This document shows, piece by piece, positions 1 to 12,000 of a stretch of 64,000 nucleotides of DNA. The notes beneath the pieces are model-generated. The model did no database searches and had not been told where the DNA came from. It saw only the letters and a list, made by a program, of their open reading frames with translations. Every line of letters begins with the position of its first letter. Positions within the stretch are counted from its first letter, which is position 1. The stretch covers positions 10,274,001 to 10,338,000 of the forward strand of contig NZ_CP069396.1 in NCBI RefSeq assembly GCF_016887565.1, given 5' to 3'. Position numbers and translations under genes: made by a program. This DNA is from Archangium violaceum (GTDB lineage Bacteria > Myxococcota > Myxococcia > Myxococcales > Myxococcaceae).

Positions 1-1
1 T

Positions 2-3000
2 CATGCGCTGGTCGCCGGGGACGCCGAGGGGCTCGTGCGCGCGCTGCGCAAGCCGGGCGCTCCGTCCGAGGTGCGCGACCTCGCCACCGCCCGCTCCCGC
101 CGGGTGGCCTTCCTCTTCCCCGGTCAGGGCGCGCAGTCCGTCCGGATGGCCCAGGAGCTGTACGCGTCCGAGCCGATCTTCCGGCGTGAGCTGGACGCGT
201 GCCTGGAGCTGCTGCCGAAAACGGGGCTGATGGAGGACTTGCGCCCGGTGCTCTTCCCCGAGCCGGGCACCGAGGCCCATGCGGAGGCGTGTCTCGCCCA
301 GCCGCGCTTCGCGCTGCCCGCGCTGCTGTCCGTGGAGTACGCGCTCGCACGGCTGTGGATGGGCTTCGGCTTCAAACCCTCCGCGCTGCTCGGCCACAGC
401 TTCGGCGAGTACGCGGCGGCGTGCCTGTCCGGCGTGCTCTCCCTGGAGGACGCGCTCCGGCTGGCCGTCCTCCGCGGGGAGCTCATGTCCCGGCTCCCGC
501 CCGGCGGCATGCTCGCGGTGGGGCTCTCCGCCGAGGAGGTGGCGCCGCTGCTCTCCAGTGGGCTGGAGCTCGCCGCCCTCAACGGCCCGGATCGCTGCAC
601 GGTGTCCGGCCCCGTCGAGGCGCTGGAGGCACTGGAGCGCACACTGTCCGCGCGCCGCGTGGGCGTGATGCGCCTCGCCTCGGCGCACGCGTTCCACTCG
701 CGCGCCGTGGAGCCGGTGATGGCCGAGCTGGAGCGGGCCGTGGCCGGACTCACGCTGAACGCCCCCGCCATTCCCTACGTGTCCAGCCTCACCGGCACGT
801 GGATCCGCCCCGAGGAAGCGACCTCCCCGCGCTACTGGGCCCGGCAGATGAGGGAGCCGGTGCGCTTCGCCGCCGGACTGGACGCGCTGGTGGAAGCGGG
901 CTGCGGCTGGTTCATCGAGGCCGGCCCGGACCAGGGCCTCACCGCGCTCGCCCGGCTGCGCCTGCGTACCGAGCGTGAGGCGTTGGTGGTGCCCTCGCTC
1001 CGCCGGAGCGGCACTTCCTCTTCCGATACCCAGACCCTGCTGGAATCGCTGGGAGCGCTCTGGCGCGCTGGCGCGGCCGTGGACTGGAAGGGCTTCCACG
1101 CCCACGAGCACCGCCGCCGCCTCTCGCTGCCGGGCTATCCGTTCGAGGAGAAGCGGATCACCCTGGAGGAGCGGCCCGTGCTCCCCCTGCCGGAACCGGC
1201 CGTCGCTCCCGCGCCCGTTGCCACCGTGCCGCGGCCCGCGGCGCCCGTGACTCCCGAAGCGCCCGTCCAGCGTGCACCACCCCAGGGTGACATCCAGCAG
1301 CTCCTGACGGAGCTGTGGCGCGAGCGGCTGGGCGTGGAGGAGATCGGCCCGGACGACAACTTCCTCGACCTGGGCGGCAACTCGCTGATGGCGGCGCAGC
1401 TGCTCACCCGGTTGCGCGAGACGTTCCGGGCGCAGATTCCACTCAGCGACCTGTTCGAAGCGCCCACCATCGCGGGCCTCGCCGCGCGCATCGAGGCCCG
1501 GCTCCGGGTGGAACAGCCGGCCAGCGAGGCTCCAGCGGCGGCGATGCTCCCCGTTCCTCGGACCGGGGAGATTCCCCTGTCCTACGTGCAGGCCCGCGTC
1601 TGGGAGATGGAGCTGAAGGAGCCGGGCAGCTCCATCTTCAACGAGCCCCTCGCGATCCGGATCTCCGGCGCACTGCGGCCCTCCGTCCTGGAGCGGAGCC
1701 TCAACGAGGTCATCCGCCGGCACGAGTCCCTGCGCACCGTCTTCCAGCAGGTGGACGGCAGGGCCGCGCCGCGCATCCTCCCGGAGGTACGCATCTCCCT
1801 GCCCGTGGTGGACCTGCGCGACTTCGCCGGGGACCGCGAGGCCGAGGCGATGCGGCTGGCCCGCCTCGCGCCCGCCGAGCCGTTCCCGCTCGACCAGGGT
1901 CCACTGGTCCGGGTGCAGCTGCTCCGGATGGCCGAGGCCGAGCACGTGCTGCTCCTCACCATCCACCACATCGTGGCGGACACCCTGTCCCTGGTGAACT
2001 TCATCCGGGAAGCGGTGGCCCTCTACACCGGCTTCATCCACGAGCAGCCCGTGCCCCTGCCGGAGCTGCCCATCCAGTACATCGACTTCACCGTCTGGCA
2101 GCGCCGTGCCTTGTCCGACGGCACGCTCTCGGCGCAGCAGGCGTACTGGCGCAAGCAGCTCGCGCGGCGGCCCGCTCCCCTCCCCCTCGCGCTGGACCGC
2201 CCCCGAGTCATCGGCGCGCGTCGGCGTGGCGCGCGTCACGCGTTCGCCTTCCCCAGGGCACTCGGCGTGGCCCTGAACGCCTTCAGCCACCGCGAGGGCC
2301 TCACGCCATTCATGACGCTGCTCACCGGCTTCAAGGCACTCCTGGCCCGCTGCTCGGGTCAGGAGGACATCCTCGTGGGCACCTCCATCGGCAACCGGAC
2401 CCGCCCCGAGCTGGAGCCGCAGATCGGCTACGTGGCGCACGCCCTGGCCCTGCGCACCTCCCTCGAGGGCGACCCGAGCTTCCGCTCGCTCGCGCTCCGC
2501 GTGCGCGACACCACGCTCTCCGCCTTCGCCCACCCGGACGTGCCCTACGAGCAGCTCCTGGAAGAGCTCGAGCCCGGTGAGGAAACGCGGCTGTCCCGCC
2601 TGTTCGACGCCATCTTCCTGCTGCACGCCCAGGGCGTGTCCGCGCCCATCCTGGAGTTCCCGGGCCTGCGGCTGAGCTACTTCGACGTCACCGAGCTGCC
2701 CGCGCAGTACGGCACTTCGCTCGCGGACATCACGCTGCTGATGCGCGAGGACGCGCAAGGCTTCTCCGGCACGCTGGAGTACGCCGTCGACCTGTTCGAC
2801 GCCTCCACCATCGCTCGGCTCCTCTCGCAGTTGGAGGCGTTGCTCTCCGATGCGATGGCCTCGCCGGACAAGCCCCTGTCCCAGCTGTCCCTGGATGGAG
2901 CCCCGGAGCGGTCCGGGGGGCCAGTGGCCAGAGCCTCCGAGGTGGCATCGCTCGCGGCCCTGCTGTTCGCCCGGGCGGAGCGCACCCCGGACGCGGTGGC

Positions 3001-6000
3001 GCTCCGTCGAGGAGACCAACGCCTGACCTGGCGGGCCCTGCGTGCGCACTCGCTCGCGCTCGCGTCCGCGCTGCGCGCTCGCGGCGTGGGCCCTGGTGTC
3101 CCCGTGGCCGTGTGTCTGGAGCCCTCGCCCGAGCGTGCGGTGGCCCTGTGGGGTGTGCTGGCTTCCGGCGGAGCCTATGCGCTCGTCCCCTGGGAGCAGC
3201 GCGAGGAGCTGTCCTCGCTCGGGCTGGAAGGGGCCGCTCCCCTGCTCATCACCACCGCCACATCGCCGCTTCCTCCGGGACTGGACGAGAGCCGGGTCAT
3301 CCGCCTCGCGCTCTCCGACGAGCTCCCGGCCGAGGCCCTCATGCCCGCGGTGGATGCGGACGGGCTTGCCTGCCTGGTGCGCGAGACGGACGACGGCAAG
3401 CGTCCGCGCGTGATGTGGAGCCACCGCAACCTGCTCCACCGCTTCGCCGCGTTGGATGCACGCCTCGACGTCCGCTCGGGCGAGGTCTGGCTGAGCGCCC
3501 CGGACGCCTCCGCCGACCCGGCGGGCCTCGAGCTGCTCTGGGCGCTCGTCCGCGGGCTCCAGGTGGTGTTCCCGGCGCGGCCTCCCGCACGGCTCGTGGC
3601 GCTCCGCCCCGAGCAGACCGGGACGCGGCCGTTGGACTTCAGCCTCTTCTACTTCGCCAACGACGCGGAGGCCTCCGGCCGGAAGAAGTACCAGCTCCTC
3701 ATCGAGGGAGCGAAGTTCGCCGACACGCACGGCTTCAGCGCGGTATGGACGCCGGAGCGGCACTTCCATGCCTTCGGAGGCCCCTATCCCAGCCCCACCG
3801 CCACCAGCGCGGCGCTGGCCATGGTCACCGAGCGCGTGTCCCTGCGCGCAGGCAGCGTGGTGCTCCCGCTGCATGACCCGATTCGGGTGGCCGAGGAGTG
3901 GTCCGTCATCGACAACCTCTCCGATGGCCGCGCGGGCGTGTCCTTCGCCACGGGCTGGAACGCCAACGACTTCGTCTTCGCGCCACGGAACTTCACGCAG
4001 CGGGCCGAGGCCGTCCGGCGCGGAGTGGAGGAGGTGCGCACCCTCTGGAGTGGTGGCACCGTGCGCCGCACCAACGGCACCGGGAACGAGGTGGAGATCG
4101 CCATCCGTCCCCGGCCGGTGCAGGCGGAGCTGCCCATCTGGATCACCGCCGCGTTCAATCCGGAGACCTTCCGGCTGGCGGGAGAGCTGGGCACCGGCCT
4201 GCTCACCAACGTGCTGGGACTGGGACAGGACTTCGAGGAGCTGGCCCGGAAGATCGCCATCTACCGCGAGGCGCGGCGCAAGGCGGGGCACGGCCGGGGC
4301 CACGTGGTGCTGATGCTCCACACCTTCGTGGCGGGCAGCCAGGAGGACGTGAGGCGGCAGGCGCGCGAGCCGCTCATCCGCTACTTCCGCAGCTCGGTGG
4401 AGCTGGTCAACGGACTGGTGGCGAGCCAGGGCATGGGCTTCGACGTGCGCGACCTCACGCCCCAGGATCTGGAGGTCCTGCTGGAGCAGGGCGTCTCCCG
4501 GTACCTGGAGGCGGGCGGGATGTTCGGCACGCCGGAGACGCTCATGGCCCGGGTGGAGCAGCTCCGCCGGGCGGACGTGGACGAGGTGGCGTGCCTCATC
4601 GACTTCGGCATGGGCCAAGAGGCCGCGCTGGAGGGACTGCGGCACCTGGATGTGCTGCGCCGCCGGAGCCAGGAGGGTGTGGCTCCCGCGCCAGTTGCCC
4701 CGGTGCTCGTGGAGGCCGATGTCACCCAGGCCTTGGTGGAGTCGCTGCGCGCCTTCCCCCCGGCGCACTTGCGCTGCACCGTCGCGCTCGCCCAGACGCT
4801 CGCGAAGATGCCGGATGCCGCCGAGGTTCTCGGCCCGGTGCGCACGCTGGTGCTGGACGAGGCCGATGGGCTCCCGGCGGATCTGGCCGCGGCGCTGAAG
4901 CGGGCCGCCTCCGCCCGAGTGGTGGCGCCCGTGTCCCTGTTGCCCGGTGCGAGGGAGACCGCGCCCCAGGGCTCGCGCTTCGTGTTGGATGCGTCGGGAC
5001 GCCGCGCCCCGGTGGGCGTGGTGGGTGAGCTCTTCCTCGGCGGTGATGCGGTACCGCTGGGCTTCTGGAAGGCGCCGGAGGTGACCCGGGCCCGGATCCG
5101 TTCCTCGCCCGAGGGCACCGGCGCCCGCCTGTATGGCACCGGCACTCCCGCCCGCTACCGCGCGGACGGAGAGGTGGAGCTCCTCACGCCCACGTCCCGG
5201 CGCCGCCCGGCCCAGGTGGAGCCGCCACCGAACACCTCCGCCCCGGTCCGCACCGAGGCTCCCACGAGCCAGGGCGGTGTCATCGCGCGCGTGCCTCGGA
5301 CGGGCCTGCTGCCACTCTCGTACGCGCAACAGCGGCTGTGGTTCCTGGACCAGTACCAGCCGGGCAGCGCGCTCTACAACATGCCGGCCGCGATGAGGCT
5401 GGAGGGCACGCTCGACGTGGCCGCCCTCGGGCGGGCCTTCGCCGAGCTGATGCGCCGCCATGAGGCCCTGCACACGACCTTCCAGGCCCATGAGGGCACT
5501 CCGGTGCAGGTCATCTCCCCCACCGTGGCCTGGGCGCTGGAGGTGGAGGACCTCGGGCATCTCCCGGAGTCGGAGCGGGAAGCCGAGGGCATGCGCCTGG
5601 CGCGCGAGGAAGCGTGCCGGCCCTTCGATCTGTCCCAGGGGCCCCTGCTGCGCCCGCGGTTGCTGAAGCTGTCGGCCCGGGAGCACCTGCTGCTGGTGAC
5701 GATGCACCACATCGTCTCGGACTCCTGGTCCGTCGGGGTGCTGACCCGCGAGGTCGTCACGCTCTACGCGGCGTTCGCGGCTGGCAAGCCGTCGCCTCTG
5801 CCGGAGCTGCCCATCCAGTACGTGGATTACGCGGTGTGGCAGCGCGAGTGGCTGCAAGGGCAGGTCCTGGCGAGGCAGTTGGAATACTGGAGGAAGCAGC
5901 TCGACGGGGCTCCGCCCGCGCTGGAGCTGTCCACGGACCGGCCGCGCACCGCGGACACGAACAATCCCGGCGCCTCGTTGAGGGTGGAGCTGCCGCTGGC

Positions 6001-9000
6001 GCTGACCCAGGGGCTGAGGGCGCTGTGCCGGCGTGAGAAGGGCACGCTGTTCATGGGCCTGCTGGCGGGATTGCAGACGCTGCTGGCGCGCTACACGGGA
6101 CAGGAGGACATCTGCGTGGGAGCGCCCATCGCCGGGCGCAATCAGGCACAGACGGAGGGGCTCATCGGCTTCTTCGTCAACACGCTGGTGCTGCGCTCCC
6201 GACTGGAGGGCAACCCGAGCTTCCTGGAGCTGCTGAGGCAGGCGAAGGAGGTGACGCTGGGAGCGTACGCGCACCAGGACGTGCCCTTCGAGAAGCTGGT
6301 GGAGGTGTTGCAGCCGCCGAGGCAGCCGGAGCACACGCCCTTCTTCCAGGTGGCGCTGGTCCTGCTCAATACGCCCACGGCGGAGCTGACCGCACCCGGG
6401 CTCACCTTCCGGCCATTGGAAGTGGACAGCGGCACCGCGAAGTTCGACTTCACGCTGATCGTCGTCGAGACGCCTCGTGGACTGAGCACCACGCTGGAGT
6501 ACCGGAGCGACCTGTTCGAGGCCGCCACGGCCGCGAGGATGATGGAGCACCTGCGCCTGCTGCTGGAGGACGCGGTGGCCCATCCCGAGCGGCGCCTGTC
6601 CGAGCTGTCCCTCATGTCCGAGGCGGAGCGGCGCCGAGTGCTGGTGGAGTGGAACGCCACCACCACGGCGGGCCCCTCTCGCCCCGTTTGCGTGCACACG
6701 CTCGTCGAGGCCCAGGCCGCGCGCACTCCCGACGCGGTGGCCGTGGTCTTCGAGGAGCAGCGTCTCACCTACGCGCAGTTGGAGCACCGGGCCAACCAGC
6801 TCGCCCACGCCCTGCACGCGCAAGGCGTACGCCCCGGCGACAGGGTGGGCCTGTGCCTGGAGCGCTCGCTGGACATGACCGTGGCCGTGTTGGGTGTCCT
6901 CAAGGCCGGTGCCGCCTATCTCCCGCTCGACCCGGGTTACCCCTCCGAGCGCCTGTCCTTCATGCTCGAAGACGCGGGGGCACCCCTGGTGCTCACGCAC
7001 TCGCGTCTGGCCTCCTCGCTTCCTACGCGGGCCCGAATGCTGTGCGTGGACGGCGAGGCGGAGGCGCTCTCCCGCCAACCCGCCCATGCTCCGGCACTCG
7101 CGCTGTCACCCGAGTCCACCTGCTACCTCATCTACACCTCCGGCAGCACGGGCAGGCCCAAGGGGGTCGCGCTGCCTCACCGCGCCCTCTCCAACCTCTT
7201 GGAGTGGCAGCTGCGCCAGTCCGTCCACCCCGCCGCCACCACCCTACAATTCGCCTCCCTCAGCTTCGACGTCTCCTTCCAGGAGCTCTTCTCCACCTGG
7301 TGCGCTGGCGGCACCCTCGTGCTTCCCTCCTCCGAGGTGCGCCAGGACATGCCCGCGCTCCTCGCGTACATGGCCCACCACGGCGTGGAGCGGCTCTTCC
7401 TGCCCTTCGTCGCCCTTCAGGCCCTGGCCGACGCCGTGGCTCATGGGGCGAGAGTCCCCGAGCGTCTGCGCGAGGTGGTCACCGCCGGTGAGCAGCTCCA
7501 GGTGACACCCGCCCTGGTGTCCCTCTTCGAGCGGCTTCCGGGGTGCGTGCTGGAGAACCAGTACGGCCCCTCCGAGACTCACGTGGTGAGCGCCTACCGG
7601 TTGCAGGGCCCTCCCGCCTCCTGGCCCCGCCTCCCTCCCATCGGCACTCCCCTGCCCCATACCCAGCTCTACGTCCTGGACTCCCAGGGCCAGCCGTGTG
7701 CCATCGGCGTACAGGGCGAGCTGTTCATCGGCGGCGTGCAACTGGCGCTCGGCTACCACGCCCGTCCTCAGCTCACGTCCGAGAAGTTCCTGCCCGACCC
7801 CTTCCGCCCGGGTGGCCGGCTGTACCGCACCGGTGACAGGGCCCGCTGGAGGGCCGACGGTACCCTCGAGTACCTCGGCCGCCTGGACGGACAGGTGAAG
7901 GTGCGTGGCTTCCGCATCGAGCAGGGTGAGGTGGAGGCCGCCCTGCGTGAGGCCCCAGGAGTGCGCGACGCGGCCGCCGTGGTGCGTGAGGACACTCCGG
8001 GTGACAAGCGGCTGGTGGGCTATGTGGTGCTCCAGCCCGACACCGCCTGGGAGCCCGAGGCCCTGCGCCAAGTACTGGCGCGCCGTCTGCCCGAGTACAT
8101 GGTGCCCTCGGCCCTGGTGCGACTGGAGGCTCTGCCACTCACCCCCAGTGGCAAGCTGGCTCGCCGCCTGCTGCCCGTACCGGACGCGGACAGCCTGCGG
8201 GGCTCGGCCCCCTTCATCGCCCCTCGCAACGCCCTGGAGCAGACGCTGGCCGAGGCCTTCGCCAGCGTGCTGGGCCTGCCGCGCCTGGGCGTCACCGACA
8301 ACTTCTTCACCCTGGGCGGCCACTCGCTTCTGGCCACTCAGGTCGTCTCCCGCCTGCGCTCCGGCCTCGGCGTGGAGTTGCCCCTGCGCGAGCTGTTCGA
8401 GTCCCCCACCGTTGAGTCCCTCGCCCTCCGCATCCAGTCGCGTGCGACAACCGAGGAGCACAAGACTCGCGCGCCGGTACTCATCCCGCGCACGGGGCTG
8501 ACCGAGGCGGAGTTGTCCTTCGCGCAGCAGCGGCTGTGGTTCCTGGACCAGTACCAACCCGGCAGCGCGCTCTACAACATGCCGGCCGCCCTGCGGCTGG
8601 AGGGTGTGCTCGATGTGGCCGCCCTGGAGCGTGCCTTCACCGAGCTGGTCCTCCGTCATCAGGTACTCCGCACCTCCTTCCGGGTCCGCGAGGAGAAACC
8701 GGTCCAGGTCATCGCCCCCGTCTCGCCCTGGACACTGGAGGTAGTGGACCTGGGTCACCTGTCGGAGTCGCAACGGCAAGCGGAGGCCCTGCGTCTGGCG
8801 CACGAGGATGCGCGCCAGCCGTTCGACCTCGTCCACGGGCCGCTGCTGCGCACCCGGCTGTTGCGCCTGGCGGAGCACGAGTTCCTGCTGCCCATCACCC
8901 TGCATCACATCATCTCGGACGGCTGGTCCATCGCCGTGCTGATCCGCGACATGGTGGCGCTGTACGAGGCCTGCGTCACAGGGAGGCCATCGCCGCTGCC

Positions 9001-12000
9001 CGAGCTGCCCATCCAGTACGTGGATTACGCAGTGTGGCAGCGCGAGTGGCTCCAGGGCGAAGTGCTGGAGCAGCAGCTCGGCTATTGGCGGAAGCAGCTC
9101 GACGGGGCCCCGCCCGCGCTGGAGCTGCCCACGGACTGGCCGCGCACCGCGGACACGAAAAACCCCGGCGCACCGATGCAGGTGGAGCTGCCGCTGAAGC
9201 TGATTCAAGAGCTTGGAGCGCTGTGCCAGCGCGAGGGCGCCACGCTGTTCATGGGCCTGCTGGCGGGATTGCAGACGCTGCTGGCGCGCTACTCGGGACA
9301 GGATGACATCTGCGTGGGAGCGCCCATCGCCGGACGCACCCAGGCCCAGACAGAGGGGCTCATTGGCTTCTTCGTGAACACGCTGGTGATGCGCACCCGG
9401 ATGGAGGGTAACCCCTCGTTCCGAGAGCTGCTCGGACGGGTGAAGGAAGTGACGTTGGGGGCGTACGCGCACCAGGACGTGCCCTTCGAGAAGCTGGTGG
9501 AGGTGTTGCAGCCACCGAGGCAACCGGAGCGCACGCCGTTCTTCCAGGTGGCTCTGGTGTTGCTCAACACGCCCACGGCGGAGCTGTCCGTCCCCGGGCT
9601 CGACCTGCGGCTGCTGGATCTGGACACGGGCACCGCGAAGTTCGACTTCACGCTGACGCTGCGCCAGACGGCTCAGGGCTTGAGTGGTGTGTTGGAGTAC
9701 CGGAGTGACTTGTTCGAGGCCACCACGGCCGCGCGGATGATGGAACACCTGCGACTGATGCTGGAGGACGCGGTGGCCCATCCCGAGCGCCGCCTGTCCG
9801 AACTGTCCCTCATGTCCGAGGCGGAGCGGCGTCGGGTGCTCGTGGAGTGGAACTCCACCATGGCGAGCCCCTCTCAGCCCGTCTGCGTCCACACGCTCTT
9901 CGAGGCCCAGGCCGCACGCACTCCGGACGCGGTGGCGGTGGTCTTCGAGGACCAGCGGCTCACCTACGCGCAGCTGGAGTGCCGGGCCAACCAGCTCGCC
10001 CATGCACTGCGCGTCCAGGGCGTGTGCCCCGGTGACAGGGTGGGCCTGTGCCTGGAGCGCTCGCTGGACATGACCGTGGCCGTGCTGGCCGTCCTCAAGG
10101 CCGGTGCCGCCTACCTCCCCCTCGACCCAGGCTACCCCTCCGAGCGCCTGTCCTTCATGCTCCAGGATGCGAACGCATCCCTGGTGCTCACGCACTCGCG
10201 TCTGGCTTCCCTGCTGTCCGCGGACTCGCGGGCTCGGGTGGTGTGCATGGACAGCGAGGCAGAGTCCCTCTCCCGCCAGCCCGCCCATGCTCCGGCACTC
10301 GCGCTGTCACCCGAGTCCACCTGCTACCTCATCTACACCTCCGGTAGCACGGGCAAGCCCAAGGGTGTCGCGCTGCCTCACCGCGCTCTGTGCAATCTGC
10401 TCGAGTGGCAGCTGCGCCAGTCCGTCCACCCCGCCGCCACCACCCTGCAATTCGCCTCCCTCAGCTTCGACGTCTCCTTCCAGGAGCTCTTCTCCACCTG
10501 GTGCGCTGGCGGCACCCTCGTGCTTCCCTCCTCCGAGGTGCGCCAGGACATGCCCGCGCTCCTCGCGTACATGGCCCACCACGGCGTGGAGCGGCTCTTC
10601 CTGCCCTTCGTCGCCCTTCAGGCCCTGGCCGACGCCGTGGCTCATGGCGCTCGCCTCCCAGAGCTTCTGCGCGAGGTAGTCACCGCCGGTGAGCAGCTCC
10701 AGGTGACACCCGCCCTGGTGTCCCTCTTCGAGCGGCTTCCGGGGTGCGTGCTGGAGAACCAGTACGGCCCCTCCGAAACTCACGTGGTGAGCGCCTACAG
10801 GTTGCAGGGCCCTCCCTCCTCCTGGCCTCGCCTCCCCTCCATCGGCACGCCTCTGCCCCATACCCAGCTCTACGTGCTGGACTCCCAGGGCCAGCCGTGT
10901 GCCATTGGCGTGCAGGGCGAGCTGTTCATCGGCGGCGTGCAGCTGGCCCTCGGCTACCACGCCCGTCCTCAGCTCACGTCCGAGAAGTTCCTGCCCGACC
11001 CCTTCCGCCCGGGTGGCCGGCTGTACCGCACCGGTGACAGGGCCCGCTGGAAGGCCGACGGTACCCTTGAGTACCTCGGCCGCCTGGACGGACAGGTGAA
11101 GGTGCGTGGCTTCCGCATCGAGCAGGGTGAGGTGGAAGCCGCCCTGCGTGAGGCCCCAGGAGTGCGCGACGCGGCCGCTGTGGTGCGCGAGGACACTCCG
11201 GGTGACAAGCGGCTGGTGGGCTACGTGGTGCTCCAACCCGACACCGCCTGGGAGCCCGAGGCCCTGCGCCAGGTACTGTCCCGCCGTCTGCCCGAGTACA
11301 TGGTGCCCTCGGCCCTGGTGCGTCTGGAGGCTCTGCCACTCACCCCCAGCGGCAAGCTGGCCCGCCGCCTGCTGCCCGTACCGGACGCGGACAGCCTGCG
11401 GGGCTCGGCCCCCTTCATCGCCCCTCGCAACGCCCTGGAGCAGACGCTGGCCGAGGCCTTCACCAGCGTGCTGGGCCTGCCGCGCCTGAGCGTCACCGAC
11501 AACTTCTTCACCCTGGGCGGCCACTCGCTTCTGGCCACTCAGGTCGTCTCCCGCCTGCGTTCCGGCCTCGGTGTGGAGTTGCCGCTGCGCGAGCTGTTCG
11601 AGTGCCCCACCGTTGAGTCCCTCGCCCTCCGCCTCCAGTCGCGTGCGACAACCGATGAGCACAAGACTCGCGCGCCGGTACTCATCCCGCGCACGGAGCT
11701 GGCCGAGGCGGAGCTGTCCTTCGCGCAGCAGCGGCTGTGGTTCCTGGACCAGTACCAACCGGACAGCGCGCTCTACAACATGCCAGCCGCCTTGCGGCTG
11801 AAAGGCTCACTCGATGTGGCCGCCCTGGAGCGCGCCTTCACCGAGCTGATCCGCCGTCACCAGGTGCTCCGCACCGCCTTCCAGGTCCGCGAGGACAAGC
11901 CGCTCCAGATCATCGCCCCAGCCTCCTCCTGGGCTCTGGAAGTGGTGGTCCTGGATCACCTGCCAGAGTCGCAGCGGCAAGAGGAGGCCCTGCGTCTGGC

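Noticed and set aside
7244-10288. Long minus-strand frame of 1014 codons opposite the NRPS
   Set aside because: It is a G/C-driven antisense shadow of the conserved A, PCP and C domains; the plus-strand frame has all catalytic motifs and the antisense product is His/Gln/Gly-rich without any fold signal. The same applies to 12815-15370 and 15443-17671.
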